Shown: one piece after another, positions 14,935 to 28,800 of the stretch
Position numbering within the stretch: position 1 is the first letter of the stretch
Layout of the letters: each line of letters starts with the position of its first letter
Origin: Lycocorax pyrrhopterus obiensis
Taxonomy: Eukaryota > Chordata > Aves > Passeriformes > Paradisaeidae
DNA length: 64,000 bases
Reading direction: 5' to 3'
Assembly (NCBI GenBank): GCA_014706295.1
Contig: JACSVZ010000002.1
Span: 19,452,494-19,516,493 of the forward strand
Notes under the pieces: generated by a model
What the model was told of the DNA's origin: nothing
The model's input: only the letters and a program-made list of their open reading frames with translations
Database searches by the model: none
Position numbers and translations under genes: made by a program

Positions 14935-17261
14935 GTTTTCCATGGATATCAATCAGCTCTTATAAATGAGATCCTTCTGCTCAATGTCTCCCTAAAGTTT
15001 CTCCACTCACTCATTACAGAGGCAGCCTTTTATTTGTTTCTTCCTCAGATTTATTGCTGTGAAACCACTGGGCTAGAACCTGCTTAAGGCGTTGTGATAC
15101 AAAATGGTTTTACAGGCTGGTGCTTTTCAATCATTCATTTTCTTGATCAGGTGAAAGGAAAAATGCTTCATGCATGTTTGCTTTCATGAAGTCAGTCAGG
15201 GAAGCAGTCAGGATTTAGATCTTTATGCGGTAAGGACCAGTCAACATATGCTCAGAATAACTGCAACAAATGACAGAACTTTGGTTTCCTTTTAGATAAG
15301 TCAAAGCAAATCACCTGAAAATTCCTGTGTTTATGAAAACAGTTGCATTCAGCTGTCCTCAGCTCTGATATTTTATCCAAGGATCACATAATATCTGATT
15401 AAGATGAAAATAATGGATTAGGCCAATAACATGAAGGTGACTTTAACGGTTAAAGAAGTTCCTGCCTACAGAAATTAGGTGGAACAAAGAGTAACAGGAG
15501 TGTAATAGGTCCTTGTCTCCCATGACCATGGTCTACCTTGCTTCACTGAATCTACGAGGGCTTCTGCCCTCTGACTACAGCTGAACTGGAAGGTCAGATG
15601 AATATTTATGAAGCTGGGATGTCTACAGGCAGCCCACAGTTTGCTGAATTCATGTTACAAAAATCTTTTTCACATACCATTGAAACTCACATACTAGTGA
15701 GTTTTCCTTGGTCCCTATTTTAAGTATATTCTGTGGTACTACTTCCCTAATATTACTGGAAACGCTTAAAGCTTAAGTACGTAATTGCAAACTTTATTGC
15801 AACTCATATCGGCTTCAATATCTGCTCACCTAGATTATATATTTTAAATACACCACAGGAATACTTATTTTAGGCAAGACTAATTTATTAGTTCCCTGCT
15901 TGGAGCATATGGCTGGATGCAGTGATCTCTGAAGGTCCTTCTTTATCTGAGGTACTCAAAATTTCTATGCTTATTCCTATGGTTGTCCTATGCAGAGCTC
16001 ACGATCAGCAGTCCAGTCTTTTTTTTCTGAATCATGCCATAAACAGAATCGTTCCACCATCCAGCAGCTTTCAGTCTCAGTTAATGACAGAACACAATAG
16101 GAGGATGAGTTTAAACTGCATCACACATTGATTCCTACTCTTGCTAAAGCCAATAGCGACTCTCCTAAGGATTGTGAGGGCACGATGTTGAGTTTCAGCT
16201 AAAAGGTTGTTTCAACCTCTGTTTTAAAGTTTGAGAATATGCTGAAATATAGGCAGGAAGTGTCTCCTGAGTAGGAGCATTCTTACATAGAAGCAATACA
16301 CAGAAGAAGCCAGAGTAGCAGCAAGAAGATAACAAAGTGAATAGAGACAGGAAGAGAAGAGACAAACCAGGTTGAAGCTCTGGGACTATCAATGGGACAA
16401 GATGTTAGAGATGAATGGAATAAGATCAAGAATGTATTCATTGATTCATCTTTATGAAATTCAAATTTAATGTGAAGAAATAAAGGATAAAAAGAAAGTA
16501 GAAGCCAGACATACCCACGTTTAAATTTATAAGAGAAAACAACAGTTTTTAAAAAGCTGGTGAATCAATCGCTTCCCTTTGCTCCTACTTCCAGACCGCA
16601 AAACCCACTAAACACCCATTATCATGCAGAAGAAAATCTCCAAGAAATGTCATCAAAGAATACAAACAGACACAAAGGTGCAACTAAAATTCAGAGTTAT
16701 TGTTGGAAAGGGAATGGAAAACAAAATAATGTTTCAATAGAAAACTCAAAAAATTTTCATCATAGTTTTATGATGTGTAGCAATCTGGTGACATGACTTT
16801 TCTGTCTATGCATATAACAAAAATTACAAATCTCTTTAGGATGGACTTATACCACTGATTACCATGACTTTGGAACAATTGAAACAAGTAATTTGCATTT
16901 TTCGTAATCCTGATGTCACCTAAACAGATATATACAAGGATATGCATGATCAGATGCATTTCCCCCTATGCCCAGAAATGATTGCTTTGTGGATTCTTTC
17001 CTTTTTCTTTCACTCTGGAAATATTAACCAGATCAATGAAATTATTTTTGAATTTTACTGTGGCCGCAGAGGGTCACATTTCAATACTGTGCTGAATATA
17101 GGAATTCCTGTAAGCTACGTCTGGACACAGGTTATCTGTCGGAATCAGCTATTGCCTCTTTCCACACAGGATAGTCATTTAATATTAAGGCCAGGCAGAC
17201 ATCTCAGGACACACTGAACCCACTCAGGTCATTACCTTTAGGAAGAAAATGAACCTTCTCC

Positions 17262-17276
17262 TTTTTTTTTTTTTTT
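17262..17276 (+). repeat. T15 homopolymer
   Basis: Fifteen T residues. Read on the minus strand it would be an A-tail downstream of a slightly GC-richer stretch at 17277-17345, but I could not identify a retroposed gene there. Confidence 0.9.
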
Positions 17277-17915
17277 GCTACCAGCCCACAGGAGATGCTA
17301 GCTGAACTGGCTACAGATTTCGTACCAGCTTGCCCGTGAGAATGAGGTTTCACCAAGTTAAAAAGTTAGGCAAATTTCTGTCAAGCCAGGACTTACCTCA
17401 TTACTCCAAAACATGAGACCAAAGAAGGCATAGTAGTACTTATATGCACAGAAAGATGTGAGGACAAAATATTTGTCTTTTGATTGACCCCTTGAGTCAT
17501 AACTAAAAATCAAATTTTTAAGTGCACAGTTGGTTGGAAGCTCCCAAACACACTGAAGGAATGATGTTATATTATTTAAAGTCAAAATGTTAATAGCAGT
17601 GCTAGTCTGCCACAGAAAATAGTGATGAGATGACAAGATCTCTGTAAACCTATTCAAAATGCACTCTCCTTTCTGCTGCTCCTTACACAGCAGCTTCTCC
17701 TGGTACGTTATCTTTTGAGCCCACCTGCTTCACATTGCTGTCCAATAAATACACTTTCAGTGCCTGCTGGCTTAAAGAACAAGCTGACTGCCTGCTCAAC
17801 AGAATGTCTTTCCACACTGTCCCAATTTTACATTAATATATTGAGATGACAAAGTTATTTGCCATAATATCAGAATGCACAGGTTAATTGTTGAGACACG
17901 ACCACCGTTCTCCTC

Positions 17916-17931
17916 CAGAGCGGCCGCTCTG
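17916..17931. repeat. 16-bp perfect palindrome with a NotI-type core
   Basis: CAGAGCGGCCGCTCTG is exactly self-complementary and contains GCGGCCGC. It sits in a GC-richer patch (about 17880-18190) of an otherwise AT-rich, CpG-poor intron. Confidence 0.95.
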
Positions 17932-20900
17932 TTGTGGTGCAATTAATGGGCACATTAATCAGACAGTAACGCACTAAAGTGCACCAACGAGCTGCCCACC
18001 AACACTGTGCTGGTGCTTGCTCTACAGTGGGCAAAGCTGCTGAATTGTCCAGGGGAGCCAACTCACTGCTGAGGGCAATGATACAGCAGTGCTGGAGAAC
18101 ACAGAGCAGTCAGTGTGCACCCAGCAAAAAGACACCTATAGAGCCCTCTGACCATCCAACTATCTGTCACACAGAGGATATCATCAATAGGTGAGAATTC
18201 ATTTCAGAAATTTCTCAAAGTTGGACCATGCCTTGGAAATGCTAGGCCTTTGGTAGCAGAAGACAGTAGGTCTGCATTTTAAAGCTGGAGTCCTCAGTCC
18301 TTCCTTCTGCATCTAAACCACTGTACTAGTTTCTCTGAAAAAAAAGAAAAATAAAAAACCCCAAACCCATTTTTGGACTGTGTAAAAGAAGAAGAATGGT
18401 TTTCATTCAGCTGACAGTCATCTAAGGTTATTGGCTTTGCAAGACCAAGACGTATGTCTATTAGATGACTAATTTCATATGACCACGTCAACAAGGCCAC
18501 ACCTCCCAAGCAGCTACGGAAGGGACAGTAGCTACAATTCATCCTCATTTTCAGTGATCCTCATCTAAAGGAGGAAGGCTGAAAAGGCCTTTCTCATGGA
18601 ACGGTTTTCTAGAAGATGCAACAGCAAAATCTGAGTGACCCAAGAGGAACTGCAAGTTGATAATGGTGCTTACATCTCATTTCACAAGAAAACATCCAGA
18701 AACAAAACTAGGAAAAACCTGCCTGACTGTGGCATCCTGATAATTTGACAACAAGGTAAAAACCCAAACTGTAAATACATTAGAAAAAACCAGACATCTA
18801 AATGGGAACCACAGAATAAAAAACATGCCTGATTAGTTTTCAAATATTTGATAAGTTTAAAGCGCTTTTGTGAGTGCAGGTGACCTTTAATATCTATAAT
18901 ACTGACTGCCAAAATGACTACATTTAAAAGAAAACAAAATGTCAACAGTGCTATACTTCAAAACAACTATATTTCAACCTCAGAAGTATTTAAGAATCTT
19001 CTTGACTGCCTAGCCAGTACTTCATTTTTGCATGGATGATAAGTATTTTTAACACCTGTGAAAAGAAAACGTTGTATGAGATTCTTGATAATTCATATTC
19101 TTCCCCTCTCCCTAGTCTTAACAAGCATGCGCAATAGAAACAGGTTAAGTTTCTGAACGTATACAGGAAAGTCTCCAAACTACAGACTTCCCCTTACATG
19201 GATTTTAAAATATATATTTTTTTAATGGATAAAGGACACCAAACAAATATTTGTCTACTTTTAAAAATTATTATTATTTATCAGTAAACCAAACACACAA
19301 TTTACCACAGAAAATCCACATTTTACCATTCTTTCCTGGTCTGCATAAAATGTAATTAAACCTAGTGGAATAATTGATAATTGCACTGTCAGTCTCACTC
19401 TTTTAAGATGTGTATTATGGATAGATATTATTTGTGTTCCATTTGTGTTTCCAGAAAAATTGTGTTTTCCCAATAAACGCCAGTGATGATAGAACAAATC
19501 AAACATAGCTAGCAGTGAAAACAGCATTTAAATTACCCCATCTACGCCTTCCAAATGCCCAAATGCTCAGAGCATATTTGCTAAGAATTACGTGAGTTCC
19601 TCTTCATGTAGGGTAAAACCAGCTGAATGCCTCATAAAAATCTGTTCTGCTCCCTCCTTCCACAATGGAAGTAGATGAAAAATGTATTTATAAAAATTGG
19701 AATAAATGTATTTTGCAATTGGCAATCTAGGGCAAGATTTCCATGAGTTAGCAAAGTGCTATGAATTCTGAGAAGTACCAGAGGATACAAGCTGCTCCAC
19801 CAAATTTTTGCACTATTTTTTGAGTGAATACATACAAAATAATGTCAAATATTGTTCCTTGGACATTTTCACAGCTGAATGCACAACTTTCTCATCTCTG
19901 TGTTATCAGAAGTTCATGTTCATACTAGGAGTTGGAATTAACAAATAAAATCGTTATAAAAGCTACCGCTGAAGAAGCACAAAAAAAAAGCATTTGTAAA
20001 AATTCAGAAACTGTTCTTAAAGAGAAATGTTCATGTACCTAATCAATCTGCTGGCTGGATGTTTATGGGCAGTGCAAGAATGTGTCCTCCAAAGTAAAAA
20101 AATTGTTTATCTTTCACATTACTCTTTAAAAGAAACCAATAATTTAGTAGGATGACTAAGAACAAAACTTGCTTCCAAACAGCCCTGAAGATTTTTTGTT
20201 TTCCTGAAAATGTGGACATAGATTTTTATAATCAAGGTAAGCAGTGCCATTGCTGTCCTAACCTTGCTCTGACACTTGCAAAGAGGTACAGCTCACAGCT
20301 GTTAAGGTGGACGAAAGGCAGCAGTAAGCACAGGTAGGAGTGTATTATTCAGATACGAAAGCAGGCATCAAATTCACACAGTAATTGCTCTGATCATGAA
20401 GGAGGCTCAGAAGGCTCCAGGTCTAATGGCTTGCGGTGCCCCTCAGAGAATAAATTTAGGAGACTAAGAAAACTAACTAAGAGACTAATAAATTCTGTCA
20501 ACTAAGAAACAGAATTTTCCCCTTAAAATACTGGTTCTGATGCAATTCTGAGAGAGGTAGAAATCAGGGAGTAGGAATCAGAAAGCAAAACTGACTCATA
20601 TTGATATGACCTCCCAATAACACTACATCGAAATCTACTTGAAAGAAGGAAAATATTTATTTTAGTGTATAGGATTGAACGAGATGGAGCCTAAAACTCT
20701 GAGTCAATGCTCCATAGATATTTTTATTTCTTTATGTTTCATGTCTCCTCCATGTTAGGCAGGAAACCAAAGCAGAACATAAACTGCAGTAAAAAAAGAA
20801 CGGGCCGATGACTTTTATTGCACTATTAAGTCATTGCCAAATAATGTCTTGTTTTATCTGGCGTCACTCGCATCAAACTAGTGAGATATATGAAATCACA

Positions 20901-22798
20901 CATCTACTGTCATTCAGCTCAGGATTTAACAATCTTGCATCTAGCTCCTTTCAATTAATAAGTTCTTAAATTATTAAGCATTTATTTCTTTGAAAAATGG
21001 TAATTTTTAGCAAGTCATTTAAGCCCTTTTGTTCTTAGAAAAGTCACTCTCTTCAACAGCCTTTAGACTCTCTCTGCTCTCAGATGTGCAGGCACGTACC
21101 AGACTGCCACGTGTGGCAGCTTGAAGTCAAAAAGTCACCATTTCTACTTGAGCAAATAGCTACAAAAAGATTTTTCTGGGTAAGCAGCCCCAGGCATCAT
21201 GGGTCATGATGCAGGCTACAGAGTCTGGCTTTCTTTTTTTCAGGTTGGTTAAAAGCAGAGTTGTAGGCTACACTTCAGCCTGCACAGACTTTGCAGCACA
21301 GTAATGGGTGAAGATAAAACACTTCTAACACAAATTGCAGGGCAGACCCCAGCTGAACAGTTATACCAATGTTGTCTCTGGCAAGACAAGGCAGTGTTGA
21401 ACCCACTAACACTTGAAGGAGAAGCAGCATTTGCATCCATGGTCCTGACCCCTTGGCTATCCACCTTAAGAGTTGAAACCAGCACTGGTGAGTGAGGCAG
21501 GGTAAGAATCCCATGCTAGTGATTCTGGCTACCTTATAATTTCCTGGAAAAACACTAGAAGGACACCTCAACAAGCTGATTTTCCAGGCTTATGTAGCAT
21601 CACTAACAAAATGACACGCATAACACGTGAAATTGTTGTAATATTATGGCCTAGTGGTAGCAGTTCTAAAATGAAAGTTCTGCCTAGAATAGTCACTGCA
21701 AGCAATTGGAGCATGAAGAAGCTCCGAAAAGTAAGCGGAACTAAAACACTTGAAAACAAACATAGTTTTGAGGTAAGCTTTCCAAGAAAACAACAAAAAC
21801 TCTTTTTTATTTATACAGTTTTTCCTGACATGTCTTGTCATTAAATTTATGCTTTGTGACAAAATTATCACTTCAAGCCATGGCAAGGAAAACCTCCATA
21901 AATGTGAATTCTTTCCAAAGATTTCAGAAGAAATTTAGCCCTAAATGCTTCTTTCCTGCTCACACCTGGAACCATCTCCTCAGCAATAGGCATATGCATG
22001 AAAAAGCTTGAAAACTGGGGATGTCACAGCCCAGTGACAACATTGACAGAAGGAACGGGAAAGGATGTGAATGGAGACAAGGCCAAGACTGCAAGGAGGA
22101 GTGAGAAGCAAGTGAAAAAATTAAAGTCTCAGTTCAAAACTGACAAAGATCCATGGGAATCTATTTATTTCAATGGCTTTGGTTTCAGAAAGCAGACTGA
22201 TACGAGTCTTAAAAATTTGCAAGGGTAATGAATTTAGCAAGGACTGGCTTGAGAGAGGGTGGTCGCGAAGGAAGGAATGATGATATAATGAAGAGGCTGG
22301 CAACGGGCAACTGATTTTTCATAATGTGGCTCAGACAACATTTGCATGCATTCTGTTTTCCAACTGTTGATCATGCAAAACACGTAGCAGCATTTGCTTT
22401 CCTAAAGACTCTCCAGGAGTAAGGGATGGATGGACAATCATCATACGAACACTGCAGTACAGTCAAGATATTAAGAAAACCTGTACTCTCTGTACTGTCA
22501 GAGATGCAGAAGAAATTCCATGTGCAGGATTTTTCTTGACAGGTCCCAAGTAGTGAAATTAGAATACTTTATCTGAAGTAATGAAGCCTTACATAGATTC
22601 ATTCACATGCTTTTCATGCCATTCAACAGTCAGACATACAGACAGGAAATGGAAATTATGGGTGATTTGTGGCTTTCGATACAGCAAAGCAGAAACAGTA
22701 GCAAGAAGAGAGAGAAATTGTATTTACTTTTTTAATAATGCTGCTGGTGGCATGTAAAACTAAGCAACTAAATAGCCTCTCAATGTGAGCCTGTGCTA

Positions 22799-22826
22799 CC
22801 AGTAGGATGGTTCCAGTAGGATGGTT
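22799..22826 (+). repeat. Perfect two-copy 14-bp tandem duplication
   Basis: CCAGTAGGATGGTT is repeated head to tail without a spacer or mismatch. Confidence 0.95.
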
Positions 22827-25800
22827 TTCTGTTACTTTTAGCTCCCACAAAATATTTCCAGCTTCCTCATCAGTGAGGGCTGGCACTGGGTCTCTACGGC
22901 CCAATCTGGGGCCATTTTAGGAAGCAATTTACTTTGTTAATTATATTTCTCCAGCAATAATTTCAGTGTTCACTTTTAAATCCTTCATTGATTTTAATTA
23001 ATCCTGTGTAAGCTTCCAAACTTTTCTTTTAGATAAAACAAGTTGCTTACAGCAAAACAACCAGAAATTCCACGCTCACTAATGCAGCTGGAAAGCAAAT
23101 GTACTATTACTTGATATAATTGCTTTGGACATACTGCCAGTGGCCCAAGAAATGGGTGAGTCTGAAGCAAAATAGAGGGGCAAAAAATCTTCTTTTCCAA
23201 AATATTACAAGTTGCAAACTAGGACATTGCTTCAAGATTTTAGACTTCTATTTTTCTTACAACTTGGTTTTGTAATTAATTAATTCTTTGGAGGATGGCT
23301 CTACACCACATCATGTTAAAGACACTAAAGCTAATGCAACACAGATTAAGTTACAAAGGTAATACAGAATAAATGCCTAACAGTGGTACCAACATTGCAC
23401 TAGCTTAAATACCTTCATATACATCATCCTCTGAGCTGTTGGAATACTGTTCAAGGTAATAAAATGCACAGCATAAAGTTGGAGAAAGACCCCTTTGTTG
23501 ATAGAACAAAAAATTATTAACTGGATAGGACTCTTACCTATAGCTTTAAAAACATCATTTTGTTGAACTGATATTGCAGCTGATGAGTACTTCCAAATAT
23601 AATATTTCTAATATCTTTTCCTGACAGAACTAAAGGTACTTAATCTACAAAGGCAAAAACCTTGGCCGTATTACTCTCTTGTGGTACCTAATGCTTTTCA
23701 CACAGAATGGAACACGAACTAAACAGACTTTGACACTTTTCCCTATGAGTGCTGCTCTGCTACAACTTGTAGACATTCTCCACTACTTTGGAGAGGAGCA
23801 GTGGTGAGCGTTGCTGCTTGCTGCCATTGCAGAGCATGGCTTCAACAGAGCAGCCACCTTGAAACGGAGAGCTGCCCCAATGTGAGGTACAGACAATTAG
23901 GGAAGCATCCTGTGGCAATCTAAGGAGCCTTACAGCTCATTTTGATAGCAACAGGATCAGGATATCATTTGTGTGAATGCTTGTCTTAACAGTCATTTCT
24001 TAAGGAAGCCAAATGATCAGTCAGTGCAGGTGCCTAGATTTCAGCAGAAATAAGAGGAACAATATGAATTTCATTAGTAATCTAGGAACAAGAACATAAA
24101 TTTATGACATTTAGAGATATGGAGCATAACATGCTAAGGAAAATTAAGCCCTCCGTTTCCCTGGCTGTTACGAATCATCAATGGTACTTGGTGCTACGGA
24201 GCACTAAGTAGCAAGAGCATCATATCATATACGGGGTTTCACATCCAAAATTATAAAACTGCATTTACAGCTGCCTGGTTTGAGATGTAAAATGAGTTCC
24301 CTTAAAAGCTCAAGGTAAAGAGCCTTCATTAAGATGCAGATGGGATCAAATGTCTGAAAAGATTTTATTACACCTTGGCAATAATATTGATAGTAGTAGG
24401 AATTCAACACATTAAAAAAACCCTAAACACTAAGAAAACAAAACCAGGAAACAGAACTTTTGCCAAAGTTAGAAATAAGCTTTTTCAGAAAGGACAACAC
24501 TTAATAATATTTGGACAGAATTCAATCTAAGACCCACCTCTTATTAGAAATTATGTAACTTATAGCAGTCCTTATTTTTAATAATTAGTATTGACTCTGA
24601 GCTGAATTTTTGACATAATTCTCAGCCTGAATGGTCTCTAAATAGTCTATGCTTGGAAAGACTTAAATTTTTGAAAAATTTTGTAACCAACTATTACCAT
24701 CATCCTAATTTTGACCTTATGAAACAGATGTATACAAGTACTATTTTACAAATCTTAGAACATTTATGAACTGACCACATTTCATTTGGTCAAGGAATTC
24801 CACATTTATCCATAATTTTTATGAAGTGCTGCCTTACAGCATCAAAGGGTGTATTTCCCACTCCTCATCAGGAATTATCCTCGTTTAATTAGAAGCTACA
24901 GGCAGAAATGTACTGAAGTTTGGTTTTTTAACTCATAAGTATGCACCAAACCAAATAAACATTATATTTTGTAGTAGCTGGAGAAAATAAAGACTTGTCA
25001 AGCATTAAAAATCTTTACTATGATGTAATAGCACAATATTATTGAAACTTTGAATGCTACTATAAATGCTGAGCATAAGATAAATGCCTACTAAAAAATT
25101 ACACTATAAAAAGTTATGGATAATTTTTAGATATAGTCTATACCTAACAACTTCCCAGTGTTCAGTGGAGCAGTTTTTGGCTATCCTGAAGGCTCTTTGC
25201 CTTAACATTAAGCCATTTAATTTGGTATTATTTTCTGCAAAATGATTTAATTTTATTTAATGCTTATTTGGCATTACATGTGGGCAATACTTTGGCTAGC
25301 TGTCCGTTATTCTATGAAACAGAGTCTTACAAAACCACAAATATGGTCATTTTAAGTCCTGTTACCACTTCAGTGGAACTACTGCCCATGATCCTCACAG
25401 TCAAAGTTGGCAAATGCCTTAATATATGATGATCAGAGTAATGTCAAGGCATATGGAATGCATTTTTTTCCCTAAAGCTTATCATTCTCTTTGCCATAAG
25501 TGTTTCTGATCCAATTTGTAAAGATAAAGCGTAAGTGTGGGAATGGAAAGAGTTGTAAGAGTTCACCGAGGAAAGGTAGGCAAAGCAGAGTTTCCAGGGA
25601 GGGACTGCTCCCTCACAAAGACAGGAGGGATATTCCCAGGACACTTGACACAGGAAATGACAGACAAAGGAAGCTTTACAGGGAGAAAATTTTTGTAACA
25701 ACTGCACGGCAATATAAGACATCAGAAAAAGAGGAGGTGAATGAAGGCAATTGTGTGAGCTAGTCAACAGGCAGACCTCCACAGTCCCTTCAGAGTTAGC

Positions 25801-28800
25801 TGCCCACTGGTGATGACAAGTGTAATCCCCTGTAACAGACACAAGCTAAACTGAGCCACTGATTTTGGCTAGAAACACTGTGTTTCACTGTGCTTTGTAT
25901 CACCTTTGCCACTTAACAGATGTTGCCCATAGGGCAATTTGTGTTATCAAAGAGCTCTTCATTAAGTGATGAACACATCTCCTGCTGGCTCCTGTGCTGA
26001 AGGGTTCAGAGCAGCAGGAACAGCCAGAAAAGCCTCACTGAGATTTCTGACAGACTCCAACAAAATGCTCCACTCAGGACACTGATAATTCAAAGAGCCA
26101 GGTAAATTTCACTCCACCTATCCACTGGTTTGAAAGTTTAAGAAAATAAATGCATGAGATGCAGGGAAAATAAAGCATAATCATTCCCTGAGGACTAGAA
26201 GTTTCTGGATAATTTTTCATTAGCATAGACTTTCTGCAGGCTGCAAATGCACAGCCATTCTCACCCTTAACAAGCTCAGATCCTGACCCCGTGGACCCTT
26301 CTCTTTCCACAGCACCACCAGCTAGGTGGACAAATTTCCCTCCTGCTCACAGGTATTGCTCTGTGCACCAACACAGGAAGATAGGGCTCAGACAGTGTGA
26401 CATCAGGCTTTATTCCTTCCCCACAACATGCTCTCTCTATCATTGATCCTTTTTCCTTGAAAGTACTGCAAAATGTGATGAAATTATATTAGAATTCGCC
26501 ACACTTTGGTACTTGTTTTTCATATCCCTCCTGCTACAGTGAAAACAGTAAAATTAAACATGAATTCCAAAACCATACATACACATTCAATGTCCAAAAG
26601 GAATTTTAAAGCGTTATCTCTGCATAAAACTTCAGCTTTTATGTAGCTAACCAACTAGCTTGCTAACCCGAGATATTTTGCCTCTGCTACTTTCCCACAA
26701 GCCATACATACATTAAAAAGAGTTTGATACTGAAATAACTGTGATTCCTTGTCAAAATGAAAGATTGCTTTGAATCAGTTGTCCTGACTAGTCAGGGTTT
26801 GGAAACCATGCTCAGGTACCTCACAGCTGCTCCTCAACACAAGATCTAATAACATCAGGTTTCAGCAGAAAAATTATTTCAGTATTTTCAATGCTTGTTT
26901 TCTTATCTTGTGTCAATGGAGCGTAGGACAGTTATAGTTTTGATGAAAAGCTGTGTCACTCTTGGATGCACAAAGATCTCTTTCTTCCATAAATACAAGT
27001 ATTTTTAAGCATGAGATCTGGCCATAGGAAGTAATAATCATACAAAGAGTTCTTGATTTCTGTTTTAGAAAATTATCAACTTTAATTCTATTACACTGGG
27101 ATTTACTGCTAGGATGGCTTTTTATTTCTTTGTTTGGTACTCCTTTGATTATTGACAGTGGTAAAAATGCTCAGGCAGCATCCTCACTGTAAGAATTATT
27201 TCAAACAATTGCTCCATCTGGCATATTCCTCTACTGAAAGATGACTCACCAAATATTATCTCACCAGAATTTAATACAATATTTAAAACTTCAGCTGCTT
27301 GCTTCAACTTCAGCAGTTTGCTGTTACATAGGGTAGGTGGACATTTCTGGAGCCTTCTTCATGCTAGCTGGCAAAATGTCCTAATAGTCAGCTTTTTAAA
27401 TCTAAAAATGTAACTACCTAGTCACTTCAATTTCTACTGTTATTGTTATATTTCATTAATGCAGGTCAGTGCTTGCACAGCAAGGCCTTTCCTGCTCCCT
27501 GTAATACCACAGAGAAATTTAATGTCAACTAAAAATGCCTTAAAAGCAAAAAAACCCAACTAAATAATTTACAGTAGCCGACATAAAATTGCACTAAAAA
27601 ATAGAGACTGATAAAGAAAGCAAACCAAAAAAACCCTCAGAGAATAAACGAGAGGGGCTTACTACCATGACCATGGAAAATACAGCCAGCAATGAAGTTT
27701 GCTGCATGTTTAGTAGGATGTGGGGCCACAGAGCTTCAAGGACACCTTTGAGAAGTGTTATGATACTGCATGGAGAGATGTATCACAAGACAGGGTTTTC
27801 CCAGCTCCACTGAGCTCCGTGAAGGGTGTCAATGACTGGCAACAAACAGACTGCATATACCCAGCTCCTGCCGTGCACAACATGACTTGCTGTCTCACGA
27901 GTGTTTTTTTTACAAAAATAACCACATTTTTGGCCTGTAGGGCACAACATTTAGAAAGCTTCACAAAAACCAAAATGCAGCAGCTTCTTGCGTTACTTAC
28001 TATTATTAAAGTTTTGAGAGCTATCAATAGGAATGTGGGCAGAGAAATGTCTGTATAGCAAAGAAACCATTACTAATTATGTTAATAATTACTGTAATTC
28101 TAACATATAATTCCTATAACAATATATAGCCTTTTCAAATACAAGCTAAGGACAACAGCGAATAAGACACTTGAACTATTTATTTTCAGTCCCCATTCTT
28201 CCTTTTCTTAGTTAAACACAATCAGCTCATCAAAACTATTCAGAAGAGGAAATAAATATTAGCTAAAGAGAAAAAAAATTGAATTTTAAACCCCAGTGAT
28301 TTCACAATCATCCCAAGCAATTTGGGAACCCTACTATGTCAGAGTGCACACTCCATGAAGAATGGCAGAAACCATTGGGGTAGATGTTTTTATTGTGACA
28401 GGGATTTAATGTGCTATTGTACTCAACTTCCCTTTTAAGAAGGTTATTTAATTTATGATTTGGATGTAAAAACAGTTTGTAGTGTTATCATTAGCATAAT
28501 TAATAACATCCTGCTCTCCAGGAAGCGGGCATCTGTCATATGGGACTCCTGTACACATTAACTTTGTCATTCTTTCGATGTCAGAATAACCTCTGGAGGT
28601 ATTCCAGGTCTCTAATAATAGTAATGACATTGTAAAATCTTGGTTACTAAGAAATAGCAGACCATACAGTATATGAAGCATATGGAACCTGTATTCATCT
28701 TTTGTTATCATCAGTCCCTGGTGGTAAAGCGTGGTGCTTAGCCTAGCAACAAAATTTGCACATATATCCGAAACAAAACACTTTTAGAGAATTAGTACAG

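Noticed and set aside
15683..15704. Short inverted repeat AAACTCAC/GTGAGTTT around ATACTA
   Set aside because: An 8-bp stem is expected by chance many times in 64 kb.
25444..25842. 132-codon minus-strand open frame
   Set aside because: No recognisable domain, no family match and no consistent splice sites joining it to PLXDC2.
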